DNA from: Lantana camara
Taxonomy: Eukaryota > Streptophyta > Magnoliopsida > Lamiales > Verbenaceae
Direction: 5' to 3'
Assembly: GCA_037501455.1 (NCBI GenBank)
Contig: CM074855.1
Span: forward strand, 34,877,001-34,941,000
DNA: 64,000 nucleotides
Positions 1 through 11,165 of the stretch are shown piece after piece (the stretch's first letter is position 1; the number at the start of each line of letters is the position of its first letter). The notes beneath the pieces were generated by a model, which saw nothing but the letters and a program-made list of their open reading frames with translations, was not told the origin of the DNA and did no database searches. A program made the translations under genes and the position numbers.

Positions 1-1430
1 GTGAAAGGAATGCAATAAGGAAGGTTTTGTTGAAGTAAGACAAAAATGGGCAATTTCCGAAAATGCACATGCTATAGGAAAACTGGAATACCTTGAGATA
101 TAGAAGTTGGAATTAAGTTTTTCTTGTTGGGTATGAAACTAGACACAAAGACCTTTCCGAGGATATATGGCTCATAATTTAGTTCAAAGTGAGGAGAAAA
201 TGGCGTAAGCTTGAAGTGGGGTGATTGCAATTTATCGGTAAAGCAGCGACACCAAAAAGAATTGATAATATATTACAAATGGGAAAATATATTGAGGTGA
301 TTCCAATTGGATGTTGTTCTAGACTTCAAGATCTTTCCGTCAGTTCAAGAATCAGGTCAATCGGAGTTCGTATGAGGGAGAACAAAGCAAAACAAACTCA
401 ATATGAAAACAGAGAAAGATCCACGGCCGTGGATTTCTCCATGCACAAAAATCCACGCCCGTGGATCACTCTTACCAAAACTCCCAAGTTTCTGGACGAA
501 AATCCACGGCTGTGGGTCAAAATCCACGCCCGTGGATCACTCTCCAGCAGCAAATACGAAGGGAAAACAGGGCATAGGCATGGGATTTGGCTCCCAAGGC
601 ATATAAACACCAAATCAATGCAAGAATCAACTCCAAACTAACATATATCATGCATATAACTCATATATATCAAGTTGGCATCAAGTAATCCCTCCAAGCT
701 TGCTCAAATCATCAAGAATTAACCAACCAAACCCTATAATTCCTCATGCCATCAACTTCCATATAACTCATTCTTTCATGCAAGAATCCAACTCTAATGA
801 TCATAATCATGCTCTTAACCTCGAATAAACAAGAAAACATCACATAAACATCAAACCCTACTCATATAACATTCAAGAGTTCAAAGCAATTCATCCATTT
901 ATACCTTGAATGAAAGAAGATGGAATGGAATGATAAGATGAGTATGATGCCTCCACTTATGCAATTTATCTTCCTTGAATTTAGCTTGATAAATGATGAA
1001 ATCCTTCCCTTCCCTTCTCTTGGTGATTTGATCGATATTTAGTGGGTGTGTGTGTGTATCTTGTATGAAAGGGATGAATGAAATGTGGGAGAGATATGAT
1101 ATTTATAAGATATAATATATGTCTTCCACTATAATGCATGAGTCACCATATTTTGCTATTTAGTCCCTCATTTATGTGAATGGATGCAAACAAGTATTGT
1201 CTCATGGAAAATGTTCAATTAATTCCAATTTATGATATGCAATTGAGTCCATGAATATGTGAAATGATCAAGTAAGGTCACATATAAACAATTAGACACG
1301 TTAACAATTAATTCACGTAAATTTTACGCTAATGGTAATTCATATAAATGCATGAAGATATATTTCATATAAGATCATGAAATGTAGATAAATTATCACA
1401 TAATGCATAAATTGAAAACGGGGCGTTACA
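1..1430 (-). repeat. Tekay-type gypsy LTR, minus orientation, cut by the window edge
   Basis: The right edge reads CGGGGCGTTACA, the reverse complement of the TGTAACGCCCCG start seen in Tekay LTRs. The same kind of edge closes the LTRs ending at 26,914, 56,029 and 63,378. The sequence abruptly changes at 1431 into LTR sequence of another element in the opposite orientation. A minus-strand TATAAATA lies near 1102-1109. Four short palindromes occur at 419-537 (described separately). No coding capacity is convincing; the ORFs across 225-641 merely read through the palindromes. The 3' end of this LTR lies left of the window, so it cannot be classed as solo or full-length. Confidence 0.65.
419..537. 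repeat. Cluster of four 16-bp palindromes in the LTR
   Basis: Units are at 419-434 (ATCCACGGCCGTGGAT, perfect), 451-466 and 522-537 (ATCCACGCCCGTGGAT, arms perfect) and 502-517 (one arm slightly decayed). All share an ACG-NN-CGT centre. They lie about 0.9-1.0 kb from the U3 end of this LTR. By inference they are downstream of the TATA-like site near 1105, hence in the transcribed leader. Confidence 0.8.
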
Positions 1431-1992
1431 CACCCACTTGGAAAATGTTCTAAAAACTTCGTAAGGGATTATAGCTTGCATGTAGGTGTTTAAATTCCGG
1501 GATACTTATTTATTATGCCCTGTTTTTATACCCACCAGTCTCTTTTAGACTGAACCCGCTCTTGTTTTCAGTTTCTTCTTGCAGGGTGGAGTGCTAGGCA
1601 TGAATTCAAGTTTTTTTATGTCTTATATTTGTGTCTCACATTCCTTTGTCACACATACACTCTTATTATGATTGTTATTATATTTGTGGGCGCATTTTAT
1701 ATATGTTAGGTCGGGTGGGCCATTGATACTCGAACTTGTAGTTATTTTTGTTGCTTGGAGCTTGAAAGCTCAATGTATATGTTATGGTTATGTATAGCTT
1801 CCGCTTCTGATGCATTACTCTGTTATTTTTGTATCTTGTTCTTGATTGGTTTTAAGGGTTAACTCCCGCCTAGCATAGCGAGTGTGTCAAGTCCTCGTTT
1901 GCCTTGATTTGGCACGTTTATGGATTTCCCATTTCATATACGGGTCGGGGTCTTGGAGCGAGGAATGTGGCGTCACGCGCTCGGGCTCTACA
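1431..1992 (+). repeat. 3' portion of a plus-oriented Tekay LTR
   Basis: It matches the reverse complement of 24,033-24,597, the distal part of the other degraded Tekay LTR, including the GTGGGTATAAAAACAGGGC region. It ends with CTCTACA at 1992, eight bases before a tRNA-Met primer-binding site. The first bases (CACCCACTT) continue that LTR's interior, so its 5' part was displaced by the LTR ending at 1430. Confidence 0.75.
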
Positions 1993-2000
1993 TCCTTAAG

Positions 2001-2012
2001 TGGTATTAGAGC
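2001..2012 (+). promoter_or_regulatory. Primer-binding site (tRNA-iMet type)
   Basis: TGGTATTAGAGC matches the usual TGGTATCAGAGC primer-binding site with one C-to-T change. It lies eight bases downstream of the LTR end, as in the intact copy at 60,715-60,726. Confidence 0.8.
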
Positions 2013-2207
2013 TTATGGTTGCAAAACCCGGGCTCTCATGTCGTGTTGAGTCTGTCTAAGTCATACGGCTTTACGGACTACTTGTCAATGTGTTTTTTAT
2101 GCATTTCTTATGTGACTATGTGCTTTAATTCTTGATTCTTGATTGAATTATTTGTACTATCATGCATGGACTAAAAATAGCACGTATTTCAGTGTTTTTT
2201 TTACAGG

Positions 2208-2315
2208 ATGCCTCCTCGGAGACATAGAGATCGTTCTCCAGACCGGCGCCATCGCCGTGATCGTTCTCCTACTCCATAATCACAACAACAACAACCATAA
2301 CCATTTGATCAGTCT
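2208..2315 (+). pseudogene. Start of Tekay gag, truncated
   Basis: The ATG at 2208 opens MPPRRH..., the same gag start as the intact element (codon 22 of the long frame, at 60,510). Two in-frame TAA codons, at 2277-2279 and 2298-2300, lie in a Gln-rich stretch (CAA repeats) and look like CAA-to-TAA changes. Homology then ends where the minus-strand LINE sequence begins, somewhere in 2310-2345, so only the first 35 or so codons remain. This is a nonfunctional remnant. Confidence 0.7.
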
Positions 2316-2329
2316 TCTATCTGATGCAG

Positions 2330-4563
2330 GTGCTTCCGAATTCCTAGCGATAACCCCTATCCCATTAGCTCTCGATTCAACGAAGACTGTACCATCAAAA
2401 TTAATTTTCACCCACGCACCTTCTGGATCTGACCATTTCTCAACTACCAATAGAGTTGCAAAGAAAACGACATAGTCTTCAAGAGTAGGAACTGGTACAG
2501 CAAACAAGGCAGCAGTGTTCGCCCCTTCCATAGGCATTTGAATAACGCCTTCAGCTCTGCGTGTGTTCCTAGCTCTCCGTATGCACCATAAAACCTTTGC
2601 CAAGCGATGACAATTTTCTGGTGACAGATCAATCACCGCGTGGGACAAACCCTTCCGGAAGTCCTCTATCAGCCATTGTACCATTGAGTGCAGAAGAGGC
2701 GTGAGAGCACAGACCTGGCGTGAGAATGGACAAGAAAGCAGGGTGTGACTCAGCGTTTCAACCTGGTAGCCGCAATGAACAAAAACCAAATCCTCGCTGA
2801 TATGTCTCCTAAGCAAAATCTCCCCGGTGGGCAGAATGTTGCTCCCACATCTCCAAAGGAAAGTGCGGATTTTCGGTACCACATCAATCTTTCAAAGTTT
2901 CCTCCAAACTTCATGTGAGTCCTCCCGAGAAGGCGACGGTGTATCTCTCTCGGCTAATTACACCGATGGATGATAAGCGTTGCGAACTGAGAAAGCCCCA
3001 TTCTTGTTGAAGTGCCAAACCAAAGAGTCAGGACGAGGAGAACTCCCAAAGGGGATGCTGAGAATGGTCCGAGCATCTTCCTCGTGGAAAGAATTATGGA
3101 TAAGCTCTTCATCCCATTCATTCAGATTTGGTTTCATCAAATCTTCGACCCATTCTGGTTTAATTATAGCATCACTTATAAATTTGGGCCTGAATTTTGG
3201 TGCCATCGGGAGCCAACGATCCCTCATACATGAACCTATGAGCGGTTCCCTATCCTCCAACGCGTCCTAGCCACTATAAGGTACCTCGCGGCATGGAGAT
3301 TTCTCCAAGTGAAGGAAGGCAAGCGGCCGAGATCAGGATCCCACGACTGTGAATACGAGAAATATCTCGCATTCATAATCTTGCTAATCAAACTCCCTGG
3401 GTTTCAAACAAAACTCCAAAGTTACTTTTCTAAGTATAGCCAGATTAAATAACTTGATAGCCCAAAATCCCATGCCTCCTCTACCTTTACTTACGCACAT
3501 TCTACTCCAAGCTAGCCAATGGGTTCGGTTTTTATCCCTATCATTCCACTAGAACTTCGAAATGGTTGAGGGGATTGCTTCTAACACAACCTTAATGAGC
3601 ACCTCCTTTCCTGCCTTCGAAAGAAATTTCTCTGAGAATCCCTGAATCCGTTTTTTCATTTTATCCACTATGCTCGAGAAAACCGCTTTTCTGGACCGCC
3701 CTATAGTGGAGGGAAGACCCAAGTATTCCTCCATCCTGTCCACTTTCTGATTCCGAGAACCCGGGCTAAATCTGAAACATCATCTTCAAAAATGTTTGGG
3801 CTAAAAGTGATAGAAGATTTTGCCTCATTCATCTCTTGACCCAACACTCACCCATACCTCTCAAGGACTGATTTAATAGCAGCCAACGACTCCCTAGAGG
3901 CTTTTCCACATACCAAGGTATCATCCGCAAAGAGGTGGTGGGACACCCTCGGAGCTTCGCGGCATACAGCGACACCCACTATATTGCCCAAATTCTCCTA
4001 TTCCTGAATAAGAAGAGAAAAGACTTCTGCACAAAAGTGAAAGAGATAAGGGGAGAGAGGGTCGCCCTGGTAAATTGCTCTCCAGGACCAAAGAACCGAA
4101 CTCACAACCATACAACAAGAAAGAATAAAAAACAGAGAAAACACAGGTCATAATACGATCAATGAATAAACGAAGGAAACCTAACCTGGTTATAACTCGA
4201 TCGATGAACCTCCATTCCACTCGATTGTACCTCTTTCTCAGATAGAGCTTCAAACTAAATAAACTATTTTTTACTGAATTACAGATCTTGATAAAATGGT
4301 TAACCTCAAAAGCCATGAGTACATTATCACTTATAAGACAATTTAAAATAAAAGCAGACTGGGTTGGGAAAATAATCTGATCAAGAAAAGGTTTGATGCA
4401 GTTAGAAAGCACCTTCGAAGCTAACTTATAAATAACATTACAAAGACTTATGGGACGGAACTGGTTTATAACTTTCGAGACTTGCATTTAAGAATTAAAA
4501 CGATGTAGGTATAATTAAGCTTACTATTGAAATTAGCCCCATTAAGGAAATCAAGCACGTTAC
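2330..4563 (-). pseudogene. LINE ORF2: RT core, zf-RVT and partial RNase H
   Basis: The minus-strand frames include FRPISLCNVIYKLASKVLSN near 4380-4470, the RT fingers motif. At 3549-3743 lies YLGLPSTIGRSRKAVFSSIV..., the RT/thumb region. At 2958-3260 the frame ends near LVWHFNKNGAFSVRNAY, the segment just before zf-RVT. At 2311-2882 is a zf-RVT region (IRTFLWRCGSNILPTGEILLRR, HCGYQVETLSHTLLSC), then the start of an RNase H domain (WVKINFDGTV). RNase H stops after about 35 residues. Stops and frame changes separate the pieces, so no functional protein is possible. A retroelement-borne copy, not a host gene. Confidence 0.8.
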
Positions 4564-6380
4564 TCTAGGAAAACGAAACAGAAACGCAGCGGAAATTTAA
4601 AATTTTTTCCAATAAGATAGAATCGAATCTTGCAATTCCTATTCCCAAATTCGTAGAGATCAAGAAACTCACTTAGATAGTAGCTTTCAAGACTTCACGA
4701 TAGTAGCCCTCTAGAGAATTAGTCTACCAACCTCGACCACGATCCGAATAGGAAGGATGCTAGTTCTATATTCGGTGTTTAGGCTCTAGAGTTTAGTGTA
4801 TAATCTTGAAGAAGGAGAATTTTTGCTATCACCCTTAATGGGGTTCGAACCCCACTTATTTATAACATAAGGGGTTCGAACCCCTTTTCCTTGTTAGACA
4901 AGAATTCCAAAACCCTTTTGGTAAGTGATTTCTTGCTTGGAGAGAAAGACTCTTACTTTCACCAAAAGTCTCATTTTGACCAACTTGTCAAGCAAGAATA
5001 ATATCTAACTCTCTTAGATATTTTATTTTACTTTATTTATTTAATAATAAATAACTTGAAGACTAATAATTAATTAATTCTCAATTAATTATTTATTAGA
5101 CTTTATTTCTCCAAATTAGAACTTTAATATTAATTCATAATTAAATTAAAGTCCATTAAATAATTAATCAAGATTAATTATTTAAACATCACTAACACAC
5201 GTGACACGTGTCCCACACGTGTGGACCCCACCAATCTCCTATTGGTCCGATCAACTCGTTTAATCGATTTTAAGCCTTAACCCACGTGATCGGGTTGTTA
5301 TGTGTGACCCTCTAGGTTCTTAATTCAATTAGCAGTGACCCTAATTAATTAATTCCTAATTAATTAATCAGTCCACAGGTCATACGACTATAGTCTAGCA
5401 ACAGGTGTATGACCCCTAGCTGAATAAGAATGTCTCAATTCGAATGAACCTTTAAGTCATTGATTTATGTGAGATACAATCCTCCTACGTCCGATCTTTC
5501 AATCAAGATCTAGGGTAAGGGAATATGTAGAACCCTAATAATCTTGATCTTAAAGTTAAGTGCATTTCATATCCATTTGATCTCAATCAAAGAAACCCAT
5601 TTCTTGATGTCTTGATCCACTGCCTTGGCCAAGGACTCCATTATGGCATATGAATGACTTACACAATAAGAGATCAACTTGTTAATGCAAGTGTAGGTCC
5701 TTTATCGATTCTCATATACTTTCATGTGCCACTTGTGCAGCCCCAGCATAAGCTTTGAATCAGTTACCTAAGGCGATATCCTTTAAAGCTTATACCTAAT
5801 ACTACAGAGTTAGCTCTTAAAATATCAATGGAACCTCAAGTATAAGGATCACTTAATCTTATCAATGACTCGTGAGATATTTCCTAATCTGAAAGTTTCT
5901 ATTTCCAAAAATAGAAACTTCATTTCCCATTTAGGAACCTTCTCACACGGGACACATCAGTGTACTTACTTAGAATAAGTAAGCACCCCCATTTATCATG
6001 CACGTATCAACAATATACTTTGCACCCCATGAAACAAGGTGGTCCTTCTTAAGGGCGTGATCACACGAGCAAGCCTCGAACGAGTCAAGTCGACACTCCC
6101 ACTGTCTTTAGGACTCATCGGCTTGGAGTGATTTCTAATCATGACTTATGTGATATAGGGCTCGTTCCATGAACCACTTCACCTAAATGGTTGAGTCCTA
6201 CAAGTCATATTGATTAGGGGAGTTCTTATACATGCGCAGTTAAAGTAAACAAACAATCAAACAAGAGCATATAAAGAAGTGTTACCAAAGTTCGTTTATT
6301 ATTCAAAGATTATCTGTGATTTATAAAAGAAAAGCACTAAAGCGGATATACAATCGCCTTTAAGGGCACTATTCCTAACA
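4564..6380 (-). repeat. LTR-only insertion, family A (copia-like), minus orientation
   Basis: The right end is CTATTCCTAACA, the reverse complement of TGTTAGGAATAG. Family A also occurs in the other orientation at 36,018-37,906. Both copies share TGTTAGGAATAGTGCCCTTAAAG at one end and a TTTTCCGCTG segment near the other. The insert is flanked by CGTTAC at 4558-4563 and again at 6381-6386 (a 5-6 bp target duplication). LINE reading resumes on both sides. There is no coding region inside, consistent with a solo LTR left by LTR-LTR recombination. The assignment to copia is inferred from the LTR style and is not certain. Confidence 0.75.
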
Positions 6381-6503
6381 CGTTACCCACAACATGACGC
6401 CCAACAATCCCCCAATACCGTTGAAAAAAAAAGAGGAGGAAGACCATCCGACCCCGGGGATTTTAGGGGATACATAGACTTAAGGGCTAAAGTTACCTAC
6501 GGG
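6381..6503 (-). pseudogene. LINE RT segment between two LTR insertions
   Basis: One minus frame reads VTLALKSMYPLKSPGSDGLP, the conserved LINE segment just before RT (hydrophobic...PxKSPGxDG). It then continues to the target site of LTR A. It bridges the LINE halves on either side and shows that the two LTRs are separate insertions about 120 bp apart. Confidence 0.75.
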
Positions 6504-8654
6504 TGTTGGGATTAATGCCCTGAAAATCCAATTATATTGTAAATATTTTGGATTAATAAAACTGAAATTATAGCAAGTTATGATTATTTTACGAATTTAA
6601 TAATTAATAACATGTGATGGTATTTTTATATGAAATGTGCTTCATAGGAAAAGACTTTAAATACTGAAAATCACGTATCATTAAAGTTCTAGTCGGTATG
6701 ATAAGAAGATGTTCTTATCAAAGACTATAATGTGCTATATAAGATGATTAGTCTTTCGTCATAGGGAAATGGAGTTTCCAATTATAACACATTGATGATT
6801 TTCAATGAGATTGAAAACATCGAACTGGACCACTGAGATTGTTCATTTTATATTGCTATCTAAAATGAAGAAAAATCTCGGGAAGCATTGGACTCTTAGT
6901 CCTGGCAGTGTTTCGACTTTACGCATGTAATGTTAATCAGTGTGATGTACTCAGAAGTGAGGTCTCGATAACAGGTGGCCAAAATACTTTGCACGTTCGG
7001 TGATTAAATGAAATGTGCTAAAGAGTAATACTGATCAAGGAATCTGTGGCCTTGCTGGATGGTTAAAAGATATCCCAGAAATGGTTGCAAAAGTTCAAAT
7101 TAAAACTTTGGCCAAAGAACTTCATGTGTATGTCACCAAAGTTGTATGTTGAATGTGTTTCATATATAGGGAATTTGGATTTAAGGCAAATCAAGAAATT
7201 TCAGATTGGAAGTGAAAAATAAATGATAGTGGTATTGATTTATTTTTCATGGATATCTATACCGAGGAGTAAAATGCAAAATTATTCTAGATCGAGAAAT
7301 TCGTGAATAATTTAATTAATTATAGAGTTCAACAATATTTATTTAGTGGAATTAAATATTGTTAAACGGTAATCAATTATTGTCATGAGATAATGATAGA
7401 TTAACCCGTTTAAATCTAAAATTAATTAGTCCTGCAGGTCCCCCTGCAAGCCCCAAGAAAGACCAAAGAGAAAATATTAAAAGGAGAGAGAGAAATAAAT
7501 TTTCAAAGTCTTTGAAAATAGCCAAGGGATTTATTAAATTCCAAATAGTTGGAAATGCCCGAAAATTCCAAATAAAATAAAATACTGACGTGGCAGCTAA
7601 TGTGCCACACCACATCAGCAGGTTAGGCGCCAAGTGGCGCTGACCGGGCGCCAAGTGGTATGCCACATGGACGGCTTAGATCGTGCCAAGTCTCACAACT
7701 CAACGACCTAGATTTGACCAGGAAATGGTTCGAGTCAGGGTAGAATCGGGTCGGTTCAAACCGATCCTGACACGTGGTAATACGGGAGTGTGCCACGTTA
7801 CCCAGTGTCCGAACCTAGTGGAACTGACCGGTTCGAATGGCTGGGCTGACCGGTGGACCGGACGAACCGGCCACGTGTTAGCTGCCTGTTGTAGCGTGCG
7901 TGCCACACACGCCCAAACACACAGCCGCCACATTGGCGGCGTGTGGGCCCCGTTCGATTCTTAGTAGACGCTATTGCATTCCTTGTAGCCCAATCCTCAT
8001 GGCGGTCTCGGATTGGGCAACCGAATTTGGGAGCTACGAAAAATATTGAAAAAAGGCACGGATGTCCCTATTTTGGTGCTAAAAATGCATCAAAATTTTC
8101 ACTCCCTCTTCAGCTTTCAAATGGCCCTCTTAGCACTCTTTCTCTCTAATTTAAATATTTTAATTAATCCTTAATTAAGGATTAATTAATATCTAATTAG
8201 GTGGTTATATAATTAATATATAATCCACTTAATTAATAGAAAATAGGGATTTTCTAGATTTAGAAAAAAAGGTTTTTCTAGAAAAATATTTTCTTGAGTA
8301 TTTAGTAAAATAATGTCGGAGCCCACACTCCAAAATCTAAATCGGGGATATTACGGGGAAGCTCTCCGGTTTCACGAGAAATAAACGAGGTGTTCGAAAA
8401 GTGCTGTTGATAGGCAATTTTACAGTACAGTAATACTGTTATGCTGCCAAAATTATTAATTGCATATTGTGTGTGTATATGCTCTATGATTTAAAATTAT
8501 GTTATCGATGAATGTATATATTGGAGTTGTTTTGGCCTATTTGTTCCGCTGCATATTAAAATATTTTAGAAATATTTTGATAACGAGGTTATCGCAAATT
8601 GTTTTAAAAATAATACCCCATACCGTCACTCTGTTTTGGGCCTGCCACCCAGCA
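6504..8654 (+). repeat. LTR-only insertion, family B, probably plus orientation
   Basis: The ends are TGTTGGG (6504-6510) and CCCAGCA (8648-8654), forming a 7-bp inverted terminal repeat with one mismatch and the canonical TG...CA. Flanks are ACGGG (6499-6503) and ACGAA (8655-8659), a poor target duplication agreeing at three of five bases. LINE coding resumes on both sides. The interior is AT-rich apart from a GC-richer block at 7600-7970 with ACCGGTTCG-like motifs. I see no credible coding region. Best read as a solo LTR of about 2.15 kb. Confidence 0.65.
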
Positions 8655-9341
8655 ACGAAGAAAGTAGGCGTTGTTCCGTATCTGGCGTAACTCTATGAGG
8701 GATTACCTGAAGGACCGAAGACATCTCTTCCTCCGACAATTTCGGGCTTTGAACAGTTAGCTAAAATAATCAGTAATATTCCATTTGCTTCCTTCCCCAG
8801 ACAAGTGAACCGTTCCGTTATTATCTTTGAGAGAATCGATACGGTTGGTCTTTTGTCTAATCGAAGCTTTTTGGTGGAAGAACTTAGTGTTCCAATCACC
8901 CTCCTTCAACCAGTGGACTTTGGCCCGTTGCTTCCACATAATCTCCTACTCTAGAAGCGCCTTTTCAATTTTCTGCCTAAGCATAATCTCTTCTGCTTTA
9001 GAATCCACCTGATCTATTCAAACCTAAGCTCCTTAAGCCTCCGCCAATCACCACCATTGTCTATTTCTGAAATAACGACGTCGATATGGTTCTTCGAATA
9101 ACTGAGCAAAAGATATCAACATCCTGCCAACAAAGAAGAGCGAGACCACCACTCTTACCAATCGAATCTACACCGAATCCATTCATACTGAACAAAGATT
9201 TCCAACTCTTAATTTTTCTCTAATTACATCTAGTTTCTGACAAAAAATAAATGAGGGGTTCTGCTCCCGAATAAGAAAACGAAGGTTATAAACTCGTCAG
9301 GGACCCCCCGAGCCCTGGCCATTCCAACTTAAGCAACTCAT
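8655..9341 (-). pseudogene. LINE ORF2 N-terminal part: endonuclease and pre-RT
   Basis: The probable ORF2 ATG is at 9341-9339, beginning MSCLSWNGQGSG, the typical plant LINE endonuclease start. It is followed by NLRFLIREQNPSFIF. Farther on, GGLALLCWQDVDI corresponds to a conserved endonuclease segment. At 8757-8939 the frame MWKQRAKVHWLKEGDWNTKFFHQKAS is the pre-RT region. An in-frame stop follows TDYFS, and coding ends at the LTR B target site. Several stops and frameshifts make it nonfunctional. Confidence 0.75.
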
Positions 9342-10031
9342 TATCCTCGACGGGGCTGTCCTGCAGCCTCCACCGTTAAATTAGTGATGTCCATAAGGAT
9401 CCGATCGTCCGAAGAGGACAAGGAAAGAGGGGGGCTAATGGAGGTGGAAGAGGAAGCTAGTATGGGAAGTAATGAGTTATGGGATGTTTTTATCTTACTG
9501 CGGAATTTTCTGTGTTTTGGAGGGGCAGGGGGATCTATCATGGATATGTTTAGGGAGATCGGCATGTTTACGAAGTTTTAGTCGAGTTGATTGTCGATTT
9601 GTGGGGTAGATTTAGAGTGAAGGGAGCTCAATATAGAAAGGCTAGAAGGTGACTTAGTGAGTTTCTTCGGACCAATGGGAGCGGGATGGTATATTTTGAA
9701 TTTTTATTTTGAAGGGCTATGACCACTAGTTAGGGAGTGGGGACGGATCAGGCCATTGGGTTGGGGAGCAGTAGAGGGGGAAGATTTCTGTGAGTTCGGT
9801 TGAGGGCCTGGAGAGTCAGTGTTGAGGTCATGAGTGGAGAGAGTAGGGATCAGAGTTTGATGTTGTTCTGTCGGGGATATGGGATTTTGTGTATCGGAAA
9901 TAATCTAGAAATTGTGGGGATAGGAGGGTCTTTGAGAGTTGGGGTGTGGAGAGTGAAGTACTATGGTTAAAGCCAGTAGGATGGGAATTAGGGGGAATGA
10001 TGGTGAAGGAGGGTCTTTGAGAGTAAAGCAC
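9342..10031 (-). pseudogene. Probable LINE ORF1 tail
   Basis: Two open minus-strand stretches (9341-9565 and 9828-10,031) are rich in Ser, Pro and Thr and sit directly upstream of the ORF2 start. The C-terminal tail of a plant LINE ORF1 would be there. No RRM or CCHC motif is visible, so the assignment rests on position and composition. A GGAGGGTCTTTGAGAG direct repeat near 9925 and 10,008, each followed by ACTATGGTTAAA, indicates a small local duplication. Confidence 0.4.
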
Positions 10032-10045
10032 TATGGTTAAAATCC

Positions 10046-10601
10046 ATTGTTAAACCAATTAACAACCCGCTAAAACCCATCATAATCCGCTCCGAACCAT
10101 TAATAACCAACCATTTGCCATCCTTATTCACAGCTTAAAACTTTTATTTCTACCATGGAGGAGTTATTACGCACCAATCAATCCCATCATTGGTTCATAC
10201 CATCAACTTACTAATTCGAGAACAATTGATTATGTATACCAATAACATTAGACTATTAAACATTGCAACCAAAAAAAAAAAAAAAAAGAAAGAATTAGAC
10301 TATTAAACACAAAGAATTAAAACTAGCTATTATAAGTTGAGACAAGAATTTATTTTCTTAGGTTTCTATTAATTTTTCTCGTACCGGTTGATGATGATTT
10401 CTGCTAGAAATAGAACACTTCTTTATTGACCTCTATACATTAATAGCCAAAGTGGGCTTAGCCCAAAATAAATAATATAATTTCTTTTGTTTAGACCCAA
10501 ACGGAAATAGCAACTAAAAATAGGCATCACATGGCAAACTACCCATGTGGTTCGTTTTAAAGTCTAGGAACATGTGAACAACTAATGAGCCTTCCTTTAA
10601 C
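10046..10601. other. Unassigned flank left of the CACTA element
   Basis: About 550 bp without recognisable coding sequence. It contains an A-rich run at 10,270-10,290. It ends with AAC, the target duplication of the CACTA element. Confidence 0.6.
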
Positions 10602-11165
10602 CACTATAAAAAAAAACCCCGAATTCCGACGGCAGTTTCCGACGGGAAGGACCCGTCGGCATCCCGTCAGTATTTCCGACGGAAATGCGACGTCTAACCT
10701 ACGGAATTGCGATGTCTTGTTGATAAAAATGCATAAGACAGAAACCATCGGTTTACCTTCTGTATTCCGTCGGAAATGTTGGCGGCAATTTAAAAAATGT
10801 GCGCGAAATGGTTGCGAGGGCGTGGCCGTCGGAAATTCGAAGGTTATCCGTCGAAATTTTTGATTCAATTTTGGGACCAAAAATAACGCCACGGATTTTC
10901 GACGGGATTTCCGTCGGTGTATGTTTGTTGAAAAATCGACGGTTGGCATTCCGTCGTAATACCGTCGGTGCTTTAATGTTAATAGTTATCCAATGGATAA
11001 CCGACGGGATATAGCCGTCGCAATGTTTTGAAGTATTCAGCTGTACTTACTTCACCAACGGATTTCTGATGGGATCCTTCCGTTGGTGTGGATAAATTTC
11101 CATTTTTGCTTTTGCCGATGGTGTTTGTCGTTGGTAATCTGTCGGTAGTTTCCCGTCGAAAATTG
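10602..11165. repeat. Left CACTA terminal and subterminal repeats
   Basis: After the CACTA terminus, variants of CCGACGG/CCGTCGG recur in both orientations (for example near 10,627, 10,639, 10,652, 10,675, 10,769, 10,826, 10,909, 10,960 and 11,150). In En/Spm elements such repeats bind the TnpA-type protein. Here the motif is a 7-bp near-palindrome, often embedded in TTCCGACGGAA-like contexts. Confidence 0.9.

Larger units (their letters stand above)
2311..10060 (-). mobile_element. Old plant LINE (L1-type), fragmented and split by two LTRs
   Basis: Reading on the minus strand from right to left one meets an ORF1-like Ser/Pro-rich tail, the endonuclease start, the pre-RT region, RT, the zf-RVT region and RNase H. 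The order is that of a plant L1-type LINE. Two LTR-type insertions (4564-6380, 6504-8654) interrupt RT coding, and homology resumes after each. The 3' end (RNase H C-terminus, poly-A) is missing at the junction with the gag remnant near 2311-2345. The right boundary near 10,060 is only approximate. Confidence 0.75.

Noticed and set aside
419..537. CRISPR-like array of short repeats
   Set aside because: Plant DNA, irregular spacing and palindromic LTR units; no CRISPR features.
225..641. Open frame of 138 codons at the left edge
   Set aside because: It reads through the palindrome cluster and gives repetitive peptide; no homology recognised.
2143..2475. 110-codon open frame on plus
   Set aside because: Crosses the junction between the gag remnant and the antisense of the LINE; it is a chance fusion in the wrong frame for gag.
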